Below are positions 7,190 to 15,937 of a DNA stretch of 43,478 nucleotides, in pieces. This stretch comes from Caulobacteraceae bacterium (GTDB lineage: Bacteria; Pseudomonadota; Alphaproteobacteria; Caulobacterales; Caulobacteraceae). Below the pieces are notes generated by a model. The model was not told where the DNA came from and made no database searches. It was given only the letters and a program-made list of their open reading frames with translations. The translations under genes were made by a program, and so were the position numbers. Position 1 is the first letter of the stretch. Every line of letters starts with the position of its first letter. The stretch lies in the NCBI GenBank assembly GCA_031291645.1, contig JARLIQ010000042.1:1-43478 (forward strand). Reading direction: 5' to 3'.

Positions 7190-9874
7190 ATGAACGCCCC
7201 GGACACCGCCCACAAGACGCAGGGCGGCCCAAAGCCTGGGCGACGCGTCCCCGGCGCGAAGGGGACGGCCGCGCCCCTGGCCGGCGACCTCGCCGCCATC
7301 GCCGCCCTGGACGCGCCAGCCGCCCTGACCGCCGCGCACGGCGAGACCGAGGGCCTGGACCCCGACCAGGTCGCCGAGCGGCTGAAGCAGTACGGCCCCA
7401 ACACCATCGCCCGCGAGGGCCGGCCCTCGATCCTGGCGGAGCTGTGGGGCCGGGCGATGAACCCGCTCAACGCCCTGCTGCTGGTGCTGGCGGCGGTGTC
7501 CTACCTGCTGTCCGACCCGCGCTCGGCCATCGTCATCGCCCTGATGGTGGTGCTCAGCATCGGGCTCGGCTTCGTCCAGGAGCATCGGTCGAACAACGCG
7601 GCGGCCAAGCTGGCCACCATGGTCCGGACCCGGGCCAGCGTGAAGCGGCGCGGCGACCCCGGCCACCCGCCCACCCCGGGCGCGCCGGCCGACGAGGGCT
7701 TCTTCGAGGTGCCGCTGGACCAGCTGGTCCCGGGCGACATCGTGCGCCTGTCGGCCGGCGACATGATCCCCGCCGACGTGCGGCTGCTGGACGCCAAGGG
7801 GCTCTACGTCAACCAGGCGGCGCTGACCGGCGAGTCCATGCCGGTGGAGAAGGCGGCCGAGCGGCATGAGGGCCCCTGCGAGGACCCGTTCGGCCTGGCC
7901 AACCTCTGCTTCATGGGCTCGAACGTGGTCAGCGGCTACGCCACGGCCGTGGTCGTACACACCGGCCGGCGCACCTATTTCGGCAAGCTGGCAGGCGACA
8001 TCGTCGGCGCGCGCGAGCTGACCAGCTTCGACAAGGGGGTGAGCCGCTTCGCCTGGCTGATGATCCGCTTCATCCTGGTGATGGCCCCGCTGGTGTTCCT
8101 GATCAACGGCCTGACCAAGGGCAACTGGTTCGAGGCGCTGATGTTCGCCGTCGCCGTCGCGGTCGGCCTGACGCCCGAGATGCTGCCGATGATCGTGACG
8201 GTGAACCTGGCCCAGGGCGCGCTGGCCATGTCCCGCCGCAAGGTGATCGTCAAGCGGCTGAACGCCATCCAGAACTTCGGCGCCATGGACGTTCTGTGCA
8301 CGGACAAGACCGGCACCCTGACCCAGGACCGTGTGATCATGAAGCTGCACCTGGGCGCGGCCGGCCACCCCGACGACCGGGTGCTGGAGTACGCCTACCT
8401 GAACAGCCACTTCCAGGCGGGGCTGAAGAACCTGCTGGACGTGGCGGTGCTCGAACACGTCGAGATGGAGCACAAGGTCTCGGGCGACGACGGCTACGCC
8501 AAGCTCGACGAGATCCCGTTCGACTTCACCCGGCGGCGGCTTTCGGTGGTGGTCGCGCGGCCGGGCGAGAAGCCGCTGCTGATCTGCAAGGGCGCGGTCG
8601 AGGAGGTGATCGCCCAGTGCGGCCGCGTCCGCTCGGACGACGACGTGACGCCGCTGGACGCCGCCCACGCCAAGACCGCCAAGACCGTGACCGACCGGCT
8701 CAACCGCAACGGCTTCCGCGTGGTCGCGGTGGCCTGCAAGACGCTGGAGGCGCCCAAGGCCGGCTATGGCGTCGAAGACGAGGCCGACCTGGTGCTGCAG
8801 GGCTTCATCGCCTTCCTGGACCCGCCGAAGGAGACGGCCGCGGCCGCCATCGCCGAGCTGGGCCGCCTGGGCGTGAGCATCAAGATCCTGACCGGCGACA
8901 ACGACCTGGTCACCCACAAGATCTGCCACGACGTCGGGCTGAAGGCCGGCCACATCGTCCTGGGCGCCGAGGTCGAGGCGATGAGCGACGAGGCCCTGGC
9001 CGGGATCGTCGAGCAGACCACCGTCTTCGCCAAGGTCTCCCCGGCCCAGAAGGCGCGGGTGATCGCCGCCCTGCACCGGCGCGACCACGTGGTCGGCTTC
9101 CTGGGCGACGGGATCAACGACGGCCCGGCGCTGAAGGCCGCCGACGTCGGCGTCTCGGTCGACACGGCCGTCGACATCGCCAAGGAGTCGGCGGACATCA
9201 TCCTCCTGGACAAGAGCCTCGCCGTCCTGGCCCAGGGCGCGGTCGAGGGCCGGCGCGTGTTCGGCAACATCACCAAATACATCAAGATGGGCGCCAGCTC
9301 GAACTTCGGGAACATGTTCAGCGTGCTGGGCGCCAGCCTCTTCCTGCCGTTCCTGCCGATGCTGCCGATCCAGGTGCTGACCAACAACCTGCTCTACGAC
9401 TTCTCCCAGACCGCCATTCCGACGGACCGGGTCGACGAGGAATACCTGGCCGTCCCGCGGCGCTGGGAGATCAGGAACCTGTTGCGCTTCATGCTGTTCA
9501 TCGGGCCGATCAGCTCGATCTTCGACTACGCGACCTATGCGACGATGCTGTTCGTCTTCCACGCCTGGAACCGGCCGGCCCTGTTCCAGACCGGCTGGTT
9601 CGTCGAGTCGCTGCTGACCCAGACCCTGATCATCCACATCATCCGCACCGCGAAGATCCCCTTCATCCAGAGCCGCGCCAGCACCGCCCTGATCCTCACG
9701 ACCCTGACGGTCTGCGCGGCGGCCATCGCCCTGCCGTTCACCCCGCTGGGCGCGACCCTGGGCTTCACGCCCCTGCCGCCGCTCTACTGGCCGATCATCG
9801 GCGGCTTCCTGCTGGCCTACGCCGTCCTGACCCACCTGGTGAAGTCGTGGTTCATCAAGCGGTGGGGAACGTGA
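7190..9874 (+). CDS. mgtA: Magnesium-translocating P-type ATPase
   Basis: 894 residues from ATG 7190; the frame opens at a TTG at 7103, but the ATG fits the family better. It imports Mg2+ across the inner membrane using ATP (P-type 3B ATPase). Visible in order: cation-ATPase N-terminal domain (about 30-90), helices 1-2, actuator domain with TGES (213-216), helix 4 motif TPEMLP (328-333), phosphorylation motif DKTGTLT with Asp372, nucleotide-binding domain, hinge GDGINDGPALK, and the C-terminal helices. Length and motifs match MgtA/MgtB. There is no mgtC next to it. The 5' region is short, and no Mg2+ leader could be recognised. It converges with the dioxygenase gene ending at 9897. Confidence 0.93.
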   Translation: MNAPDTAHKTQGGPKPGRRVPGAKGTAAPLAGDLAAIAALDAPAALTAAHGETEGLDPDQVAERLKQYGPNTIAREGRPSILAELWGRAMNPLNALLLVLAAVSYLLSDPRSAIVIALMVVLSIGLGFVQEHRSNNAAAKLATMVRTRASVKRRGDPGHPPTPGAPADEGFFEVPLDQLVPGDIVRLSAGDMIPADVRLLDAKGLYVNQAALTGESMPVEKAAERHEGPCEDPFGLANLCFMGSNVVSGYATAVVVHTGRRTYFGKLAGDIVGARELTSFDKGVSRFAWLMIRFILVMAPLVFLINGLTKGNWFEALMFAVAVAVGLTPEMLPMIVTVNLAQGALAMSRRKVIVKRLNAIQNFGAMDVLCTDKTGTLTQDRVIMKLHLGAAGHPDDRVLEYAYLNSHFQAGLKNLLDVAVLEHVEMEHKVSGDDGYAKLDEIPFDFTRRRLSVVVARPGEKPLLICKGAVEEVIAQCGRVRSDDDVTPLDAAHAKTAKTVTDRLNRNGFRVVAVACKTLEAPKAGYGVEDEADLVLQGFIAFLDPPKETAAAAIAELGRLGVSIKILTGDNDLVTHKICHDVGLKAGHIVLGAEVEAMSDEALAGIVEQTTVFAKVSPAQKARVIAALHRRDHVVGFLGDGINDGPALKAADVGVSVDTAVDIAKESADIILLDKSLAVLAQGAVEGRRVFGNITKYIKMGASSNFGNMFSVLGASLFLPFLPMLPIQVLTNNLLYDFSQTAIPTDRVDEEYLAVPRRWEIRNLLRFMLFIGPISSIFDYATYATMLFVFHAWNRPALFQTGWFVESLLTQTLIIHIIRTAKIPFIQSRASTALILTTLTVCAAAIALPFTPLGATLGFTPLPPLYWPIIGGFLLAYAVLTHLVKSWFIKRWGT

Positions 9875-9896
9875 GCGCTCAGACAGCCAGAGACAG

Positions 9897-10838
9897 TCAG
9901 GCCGTCAGGCGCAGCTCCCGCAGGCGCTGCTCCAGATAGGCCCGGGCGGTGATCGGCTCGGGGTAGCGGTCCGGATGGGCCTGGTCCGCGCAGCCGGGCA
10001 GGGTGCGGATCAGATAGTCCGGGGCGAAGTGCAGGAAGAAGGGCATGGAGTAGCGCGAGACGCCGGCGCGCCCGGGCGCCGGGTTGACCACCCGGTGGGT
10101 GGTCGAGGGCAGGCGGTGGTTGGTGGCGCGCTGCAGCATGTCGCCGATGTTGACCACCAGCGAGCCCGGCGGCGGGTTGATCGCCAGCCAGCGGCCGTCG
10201 CGGTCCAGCAGCTCCAGCCCCGCCTCCTCGGCGCCCAGCAGCAGGGTGATGGCGTTGATGTCTTCGTGCGCCGCGGCGCGCACGGCCGGGGGCGTCCCCT
10301 GGACCGGCGGATAGTGCAGGAGACGCAGCACGCTGTCGCCGTCGCGCACGGCGGGGACGAAGACATCCGCCGCCAGGCCCAGGCGCCGGGCGATGCCGGC
10401 CAGCAGCTTCAGCCCCAGGGCGTCCATCGCCGCATAGAGGCCGCCGACCGAGGCCCGGAAGCCGGGAACCTCGGCGGGCCAGACATTTGGCGCGATGAGG
10501 CCGCGCAGGGGATGGCCGCCCGGCAGGTCGCGGCCGACGTGCCAGAACTCCTTCAGGTCGGGATGCTCCGCGTCCTTGGCCGTCTCGACGCGGAAGGGGG
10601 TGTAGCCGCGCTGGCCGGCGCCGCCCGCGATCAGGTAGCGGCGCTTGACCGCGTCCGGCAGGGCGAAGAAGGCCTTGGCGTCGGCCAGGGCCGCGTCCAG
10701 CAGCGGCTGGGGCAGGCCGTGCCCCTCGATCACCGCGAAGCCGAACCGCTCGAACGAGGCGCCCAGGGCCTGGGCGAAGCCGTCGAAGTCGGCGTCGTGC
10801 CGCGCCAGCGGGATGGGCGGGATGGCGGCCGGCGACAT
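9897..10838 (-). CDS. 2-oxoglutarate/Fe(II)-dependent oxygenase, isopenicillin-N-synthase-like
   Basis: 313 residues from ATG 10838, which overlaps the stop of the upstream gene (TGATG), so the two are probably translationally coupled. The N-terminal DIOX_N part has FERFGFAVIEGHGL. The C-terminal jelly roll carries the iron triad His191-x-Asp193 (AAHEDINAITLL) and His248 (STTHRVVNP), and the 2-oxoglutarate anchor Arg262-x-Ser264 (SRYSMPFF). The presence of RxS suggests a genuine 2-oxoglutarate oxygenase of the plant/bacterial IPNS-like superfamily. Substrate unknown. Its partner gene is a dimethylformamidase-like protein, so the pair may break down a nitrogenous compound; this is inference. 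Confidence 0.88.
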   Translation of the reverse strand: MSPAAIPPIPLARHDADFDGFAQALGASFERFGFAVIEGHGLPQPLLDAALADAKAFFALPDAVKRRYLIAGGAGQRGYTPFRVETAKDAEHPDLKEFWHVGRDLPGGHPLRGLIAPNVWPAEVPGFRASVGGLYAAMDALGLKLLAGIARRLGLAADVFVPAVRDGDSVLRLLHYPPVQGTPPAVRAAAHEDINAITLLLGAEEAGLELLDRDGRWLAINPPPGSLVVNIGDMLQRATNHRLPSTTHRVVNPAPGRAGVSRYSMPFFLHFAPDYLIRTLPGCADQAHPDRYPEPITARAYLEQRLRELRLTA

Positions 10839-12400
10839 CAGCGCGCGGCCGCCGCGGCCAGGAAGCGGTCCATCACGTTGCGCGTGATGCGGGTGACGAA
10901 GGGGTCGCGCGCGGCAAGGCCATGGGCCCACTCGGTGGTCCCGGCGTTGAACACCTCGCCCTCGCCCTTGACGAAGCTGGCCATGGCCGCGTGGCCGCGC
11001 AGCACCCGCGCCTGGGCCTGGGGGCTGGCCGAGCCGTAGGCGATCTCGGCCACCACGCCCAGCTGCTCGGGCGGGATCAGCGGCCGGTAGGGACTGGGCG
11101 CCTCGGCGAAGGAGGCGGGCGCGAGGGCGATGATCTGAAGGCTCTCGGGCACGCCCAGCCGCGCGATGGGCGCCGGCAGGCCGTCGGCGTCGAAGCCGAA
11201 CAGGCAGCCGTCGTTCTCGTAGCCCAGCAGCGGGACCTCGTCGCCGAACACGTCGCCGTAATAGAGGTCGCAGCCTTCAAGCGCCCAGTGCTTGTCGCGG
11301 TAGACGGTGTAGCCGCCCACCCCGCGCGCGGCGCAAAGCCCCAGGCGATGGTAGCCGGCGAAGATGAAGCTGAGGCCGGTGGTCGCCGCCTCCGGCCAGC
11401 CGAAGGCCGGGTGGGACCACAGATGGGTTCCCGACGCAGGGTCTGCGTCCGCGGCCGGATCGGCCTCAAAGCCCTTCCATTTGTGGCAGACCAGGGTGCG
11501 GCCCTCGTCCTCCCAGCGCACCTTCCAGAAGGCGGTGTTGCCCGAGAAGACGGCCAGGCGTCCGCCGGCCTCGACGAAGGCGTCGATCGCCCGGCGCTGG
11601 GGCCCGGACCAGTATTCGCTGTGGCCGACCAGCACGACCACCCCATAGGGGTCGAGCGCGTGCGGATCGGCGTCGAGGTCGTAGTCGGTCAGGTAGTCCA
11701 GCCCGATCCCCTCGTCCTCGGCCCAGGCGGCGAACAGGTGCTCCCACTTGTGCAGATAGCCGGCCGAGCCGTCGTAGGGGCTCTGGCCGTGGGCGCGCGA
11801 CCAGGCCGGGTCGGCGCCGGCCCAGCTCGGCTCCTCGAAGCCGCGTTTGCGCAGGTTGACCAGCCGCGGCATGTCGGCCGGCGGGGCCAGCAGCATGGGC
11901 GGGAACGGCCGCTGGGCCGACAAGACGCCGATCGCCCCGGCCATGGCCTCGGGGAGGCGCAGGCGGCGGCTTATCAGGGCGCCGACGTCGCAATAGGCGC
12001 TGCGGCCGCCCCAGTAGTTGTAGGCGTGCAGGGTGTTGGTGGTCAGCACCATCACCGCGCGCGAGCCCGGCGCCGCGGCCGGCGCCTTGACGCAGACGAA
12101 GTGGCGCGCGGCCTCGCCCGCCGCGTCGGTCAGCACGATGTCGTAGTAGCCGGAGCGCCAGTCGGCGCCGGCTTCGATCTCGGCGGCGGCCGGCCAGCCG
12201 CAGCCGTTGCGGTCGGCCTCGGGCGGGGTCGGATGGTTCCCCACCTTGAGGTCCATCCGCAGCACCACCTCGCGCTCGGCGCCCACGCGGGCGATCTCCA
12301 GGCGGCACTGGTCGATCTCGGACGAGGCGTGCAGGACGAACCGCTCGCCCGGCCGAACGCTCAGTCTGTCTGTGTAGCAAGCCGGCATCGCCATCCCCAT
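10838..12400 (-). CDS. N,N-dimethylformamidase beta-subunit-like protein
   Basis: 520 residues; ATG at 12400, 12394 or 12388 are all possible. An N-terminal beta-rich carbohydrate-binding-like part (about 1-105, with SGYYDIVL and FVCVKA) precedes the dimethylformamidase large-subunit domain. Motifs are TNTLHAYNYWGGRS (about 121-134), YLTDYDLD, GHSEYWS with Tyr263, FSGNTAFW (285-292), and GEVFNAGTTEWAHGL (481-495). Known dimethylformamidase splits DMF to dimethylamine and formate with an iron held by two Tyr and one Glu; Tyr263 is a plausible ligand, but the triad cannot be assigned here. Real DMFase has a longer beta chain and a small alpha subunit; neither is seen. Substrate is therefore open. 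It is operonic with the oxygenase at 9897-10838. Confidence 0.82.
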   Translation of the reverse strand: MGMAMPACYTDRLSVRPGERFVLHASSEIDQCRLEIARVGAEREVVLRMDLKVGNHPTPPEADRNGCGWPAAAEIEAGADWRSGYYDIVLTDAAGEAARHFVCVKAPAAAPGSRAVMVLTTNTLHAYNYWGGRSAYCDVGALISRRLRLPEAMAGAIGVLSAQRPFPPMLLAPPADMPRLVNLRKRGFEEPSWAGADPAWSRAHGQSPYDGSAGYLHKWEHLFAAWAEDEGIGLDYLTDYDLDADPHALDPYGVVVLVGHSEYWSGPQRRAIDAFVEAGGRLAVFSGNTAFWKVRWEDEGRTLVCHKWKGFEADPAADADPASGTHLWSHPAFGWPEAATTGLSFIFAGYHRLGLCAARGVGGYTVYRDKHWALEGCDLYYGDVFGDEVPLLGYENDGCLFGFDADGLPAPIARLGVPESLQIIALAPASFAEAPSPYRPLIPPEQLGVVAEIAYGSASPQAQARVLRGHAAMASFVKGEGEVFNAGTTEWAHGLAARDPFVTRITRNVMDRFLAAAAAR

Positions 12401-12440
12401 CCGCCCGGGTGATCCTGGACGGCGCGGGCGCGGCCTGTCC

Positions 12441-12494
12441 TAGAGCGGGCCCTCGGAAAAGTGCGAAGCGGTTTTCCGCCCGCAACCCGCTCTA
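12441..12494. repeat. TAGAGC...GCTCTA hairpin repeat (CGGAAAA core)
   Basis: Outer arms TAGAGCGGG/CCCGCTCTA and inner arms CGGAAAA/TTTTCCG enclose a short spacer. The core resembles a common alphaproteobacterial intergenic repeat. It lies between the 3' end of the leftward TetR gene and the 5' end of the leftward dimethylformamidase-like gene, so it may act as terminator or mRNA-end stabiliser for tetR. Confidence 0.75.
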
Positions 12495-12499
12495 ACGCT

Positions 12500-13144
12500 T
12501 TAGACGCGATCAGGCCCGGCGCCAGCCCCCGGCCGGCCATATCGCGCCATGAAGGTCAGGACCGCCTCGTCGATGGTCTCATTGATCTCGGCGTCGCTCG
12601 GCCGGCCGATCAGGTTCAGCGAATAGCGGAAGTGCAGGTTGCCACGGCACAGGGCCATGAACTGCTGGGCGGCGCGCTCGCAGTCGTTGGTCTCGATCTC
12701 GCCGCGCGCGCGGGCCTCCTCCAGCACCGCCGCCATCCGGGCGAAGCCGACCGCCGGCCCGGAGGCGTAGAAGACCTGAGCCAGTTCGGGCGTGCGGTGG
12801 GCCTCGGCGACCACCAGCTGGTAGGTCCGCACCGCCCATTCCGACAGCAGGTGACCCAGGAAGCGGCGGCCGATCGCAGTGAGATTGGCGGCCAGGTCCT
12901 GGCCCTCGCGCGCGTCGAAGATACCATCGCCGAAGCGGCCGCACTCCTCGCGGACATGGGCCGCGAACAGTTCTTCCTTGTTCTTGAAGTAGTTGTAGAG
13001 CGTGCCCTTGGAACCGCCGAGCCGCGAGGCGATGGTCGACATCGAGGCGGCCTGGTAGCCCTCCTCCCCGAACACCGCGCGGGCGACGTCGAGGATGGCT
13101 TCGCGCCGTTGGTCGCGCTTGTCCTTCAGGACCGCGTCTGACAT
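12500..13144 (-). CDS. TetR/AcrR-family repressor of the adjacent efflux operon
   Basis: 214 residues. The N-terminal helix-turn-helix (about 12-60) reads ILDVARAVFGEEGY, then STIASRLGGSKGTLYNYFKNKEEL, typical of TetR. The C-terminal ligand domain resembles that of the AefR-type subgroup. It is divergent from the nodT-emrAB-like operon, with two near-identical palindromes in the 105-base gap, the standard layout for a local repressor that also represses itself. The inducer is unknown. The TAA stop is next to the 12441-12494 repeat. Confidence 0.9.
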   Translation of the reverse strand: MSDAVLKDKRDQRREAILDVARAVFGEEGYQAASMSTIASRLGGSKGTLYNYFKNKEELFAAHVREECGRFGDGIFDAREGQDLAANLTAIGRRFLGHLLSEWAVRTYQLVVAEAHRTPELAQVFYASGPAVGFARMAAVLEEARARGEIETNDCERAAQQFMALCRGNLHFRYSLNLIGRPSDAEINETIDEAVLTFMARYGRPGAGAGPDRV

Positions 13145-13149
13145 TTTCT

Positions 13150-13166
13150 GACCATACCGTACGGTT
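13150..13166. promoter_or_regulatory. Candidate TetR operator 1
   Basis: Contains the perfect 10-base palindrome ACCGTACGGT (13156-13165) in the context TGACCATACCGTACGGT, only 11 bases upstream of the tetR start. The near-identical second copy at 13208-13224 makes a specific protein-binding role likely. Confidence 0.7.
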
Positions 13167-13207
13167 GGAGGTTGACGACACAGGGCGCTCAGCGCATGGT
13201 CAAATTA

Positions 13208-13225
13208 TGACCGTACCGTACGGTC
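13208..13225. promoter_or_regulatory. Candidate TetR operator 2
   Basis: TGACCGTACCGTACGGTCA-like site with core palindrome ACCGTACGGT (13215-13224), 25 bases before the nodT start. Centre-to-centre distance to operator 1 is 59 bases, between five and six helical turns. Likely represses the efflux operon promoter. Confidence 0.72.
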
Positions 13226-13249
13226 AATTCAATAGCGTGTGTCACTTCC

Positions 13250-14719
13250 ATGTCTGCGGTCTCCTCCCCGAAACCCAGAGCCGGCTTCACGACCCGCCGC
13301 GGCCCGCTGGCGCTGGCCCTCGCGGCTGCGGCCGCGCTCGGCGCGTGCGCGAGCCAGCCCCGGCTTCCCCCGCCGCCGACGCCGGCGTCGAGCGCCAGCC
13401 TGGCCTCCGGCGAAAGCTTCACCGCGCCGCGCGCGGACTGGCCGGCCGACGGCTGGTGGCGCGCCTATGGCGATGCGCAGCTGGGCCAGCTGATCGAGAC
13501 GGCCCTGGCCGGCGCGCCGGACATGGCGACGGCCAAGGCGCGACTGGCCAAGGCGATGGCGACGGCCGACACCGCGCGGGCCGACCTGATGCCCAGCCTG
13601 TCGGCCAGCGGCTTCGTCGGCCAGAGCGAGGAGAGCCTGAACTCCCTCGGCTTCCCGCCCCAGTTCCAGCAGTACCTGCCCAAGGGCTACAAGGGGTACG
13701 GCCAGGGGGCGCTGAACTTCAGCTACGAGATCGATTTCTGGGGCAAGAACCGCAGCGCGGTGGCGGCCGCCACCTCCGACGCCCGGGCCGTCGCGGCCGA
13801 CGCCGCCGAGGCGCGGCTGACGCTGTCGACCGCCGTCGCGGCCAGCTACGCCGACCTCGCCAGGCTCTACGCCGAGCGGGACGTGACCGAACGCTCGGTC
13901 GCCTCGCGCCAGGAGACGCTGGACCTGGCGAGCCGGCGGGTGACCAACGGGCTGGACACCCAGGCCGAGCTCAAGCAGGCCGCCGCCGGCGTGCCGGCCG
14001 CCCGCGCCGACCTCGCCGCCATCGACGAGCAGATCGCCCTGACCCGCAACCAGCTCGCCGCCCTGATCGGCCAGGGCCCCGACGCGGGCCTGGCGATCGG
14101 CCGTCCGCCGGCCGCCGCGCTCAAGCCGTTCGGCCTGCCCGACCGCCTGGCCGCCGACCTGATCGGCCGCCGGCCGGACCTGGTCGCGGCCCGCTGGCGC
14201 GCCGAGGCGGCGAGCAAGCGGATCGGCGTGGCCAAGGCCGCCTTCTATCCGAACATCAACCTGACGGCCCTGGCGGGCTACGAGTCCCTGGGGCTCAGCA
14301 AGCTGTTCACCACGAACTCGGAATACGGCCAGTACGGCGCCGCCATAAGCCTGCCGATCTTCCAGGGCGGGCGGCTGGCAGCCAACCTGCACGGCGCGCG
14401 CGCCGACTATGACGAGGCGGTGGCCAGTTACGACGCCACCCTGATCCAGGCCCTGCGCGAGGTGGCCGACGCGGCCGCCAGCGAAAGGGCCCTGGACGAG
14501 CGCCTGACGCAGAGCCGCGAGGCCCTGGCCGACGACGAGGCGGCCTACAAGGTCGCCCGCCTGCGCTATGAGGGCGGCCTGGCCAACTACCAGTCGGTGC
14601 TGCTGGCCGAGGACGCGGTGCTGGCGGCCCGGCGCAACGTCGTCGACCTGGAAGCCCGCGCCTTCACCCTCGACATCCAGCTGATCAAGGCCCTCGGCGG
14701 CGGCTTCACCAGCGCCTGA
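13250..14719 (+). CDS. NodT-family outer-membrane efflux lipoprotein
   Basis: 489 residues. The signal peptide ends in a lipobox, LGAC, with Cys33 as the lipidated residue. Two outer-membrane-efflux repeats follow, with the family motifs NFSYEIDFWGKNRSAV (about 160-175) and DLIGRRPDLVAARW (about 303-316). It would form the TolC-like outer-membrane duct of a tripartite pump. It is followed by an EmrA-type adaptor (32-base gap) and an EmrB-type transporter (22-base gap). Probably repressed by the divergent TetR protein through the two palindromes upstream. Confidence 0.93.
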   Translation: MSAVSSPKPRAGFTTRRGPLALALAAAAALGACASQPRLPPPPTPASSASLASGESFTAPRADWPADGWWRAYGDAQLGQLIETALAGAPDMATAKARLAKAMATADTARADLMPSLSASGFVGQSEESLNSLGFPPQFQQYLPKGYKGYGQGALNFSYEIDFWGKNRSAVAAATSDARAVAADAAEARLTLSTAVAASYADLARLYAERDVTERSVASRQETLDLASRRVTNGLDTQAELKQAAAGVPAARADLAAIDEQIALTRNQLAALIGQGPDAGLAIGRPPAAALKPFGLPDRLAADLIGRRPDLVAARWRAEAASKRIGVAKAAFYPNINLTALAGYESLGLSKLFTTNSEYGQYGAAISLPIFQGGRLAANLHGARADYDEAVASYDATLIQALREVADAAASERALDERLTQSREALADDEAAYKVARLRYEGGLANYQSVLLAEDAVLAARRNVVDLEARAFTLDIQLIKALGGGFTSA

Positions 14720-14751
14720 CCGCCCATTCCCGTTTATCCGGACACGCTCCC

Positions 14752-15915
14752 ATGCCCGATTCCTCCCCCGCGAACTTCCCCGACCAGGAGACGGCCCAGG
14801 CCGCTCCGGCCGCGCACGGCGCCGCCGCCCGCAACCGGCTTCGCCTGTTCTCCATCCTCGGTTCGATCGTCGCGCTCGGCGCGGTGGTCTTCATCGCCTA
14901 CTGGCTGCTCGTCGGCCAGTTCAAGGTCTCGACCGACAACGCCTACGTGGACGCCGACGGAGCCGACATCACGCCCCAGGTCGCCGGCCAGGTGGCCGAG
15001 GTCGACGCGGTCGACACCCAGCCGGTCAAGGCCGGCCAGGTGCTGGTGCGGATCGACGACACCGACGCCAGGATCGCGCTCGCCCAGGCCCAGGCCGACC
15101 TCGGCCAGGCCGAGCGGCGGGTGCGCGGCTACTTCGCCAACGCCGAGGCCCTCGCCGGCCAGGTCGCCGCGCGCGAGGCCGACATCGTCCACGCCGACGC
15201 CCAGATCGCCAGCGCCCAGGCCGACCTGGAGCGGGCCCAGACCGACCTGCAGCGCCGCGAGCGGCTGGCCTCCTCCGGCGCGGTGTCCGGCGACGAGCTG
15301 ACCCAGGCGCAGAACCAGTTCCGCACCGCCCAGGCCGCCCTGACCCAGGCCAAGGCCGCCAGGACCCAGGCCCTGGCCAACCGCACCAACGCCTTCGGCG
15401 TGCGCGACGTGAACGCCGCCCTGATCAGCGGCGCGCCGGTCGAGGACAACCCGGAAGTGGCGGCGGCCCGCGCCAAGGTCGCCCAGGCCCAGCTCGACCT
15501 CGACCGCACGGTGCTGCGCGCGCCGGTGGACGGGGTGATCGCCAAGAAGAACGTCGCGGTCGGCCAGCGCGTGGCCATCGGCGCGACCCTGATGAGCGTG
15601 GAGCCGATCAACCACGCCTATGTCGACGCCAACTTCAAGGAAGTTCAGCTGCGCAAGGTGCGGATCGGCCAGCCGGTGACCCTGACCTCGGATTACTGGG
15701 GCGGCGGGGTGAAGTTCCACGGCCGGGTCGTGGGCCTGGCCGGCGGTACGGGCTCGGCCTTCGCCATGATCCCGGCGCAGAACGCCACCGGCAACTGGAT
15801 CAAGGTGGTCCAGCGCCTGCCGGTCCGCATCGCCCTGGACCCGGCGGAGCTGAAGGCCCATCCGCTGCGCGTCGGCCTGTCGATGAACACGACGATCGAC
15901 ATCACGCACTCCTGA
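14752..15915 (+). CDS. HlyD/EmrA-type periplasmic adaptor
   Basis: 387 residues: cytoplasmic N-terminus, one membrane helix (about 31-53, LFSILGSIVALGAVVF), then FKVSTDNAYVDAD, the usual EmrA-type entry to the barrel-sandwich hybrid (about 75-107, lipoyl-like). Next come a long alanine/glutamine-rich alpha-hairpin (about 110-215), the second lipoyl half (LRAPVDGVIAKKN) and the beta-barrel. It links the inner-membrane transporter to the NodT duct. Second gene of the efflux operon. Confidence 0.93.
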   Translation: MPDSSPANFPDQETAQAAPAAHGAAARNRLRLFSILGSIVALGAVVFIAYWLLVGQFKVSTDNAYVDADGADITPQVAGQVAEVDAVDTQPVKAGQVLVRIDDTDARIALAQAQADLGQAERRVRGYFANAEALAGQVAAREADIVHADAQIASAQADLERAQTDLQRRERLASSGAVSGDELTQAQNQFRTAQAALTQAKAARTQALANRTNAFGVRDVNAALISGAPVEDNPEVAAARAKVAQAQLDLDRTVLRAPVDGVIAKKNVAVGQRVAIGATLMSVEPINHAYVDANFKEVQLRKVRIGQPVTLTSDYWGGGVKFHGRVVGLAGGTGSAFAMIPAQNATGNWIKVVQRLPVRIALDPAELKAHPLRVGLSMNTTIDITHS

Positions 15916-15937
15916 TCGCCGCCGCTCGGAGCCCCCC

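Noticed and set aside
5264-9835. A stop-free leftward frame of over 4.5 kb running from the hydrolase antisense through mgtA
   Set aside because: Only the part from 6982 has domain structure; the rest is low-complexity antisense of mgtA, a GC-rich codon-bias artefact.
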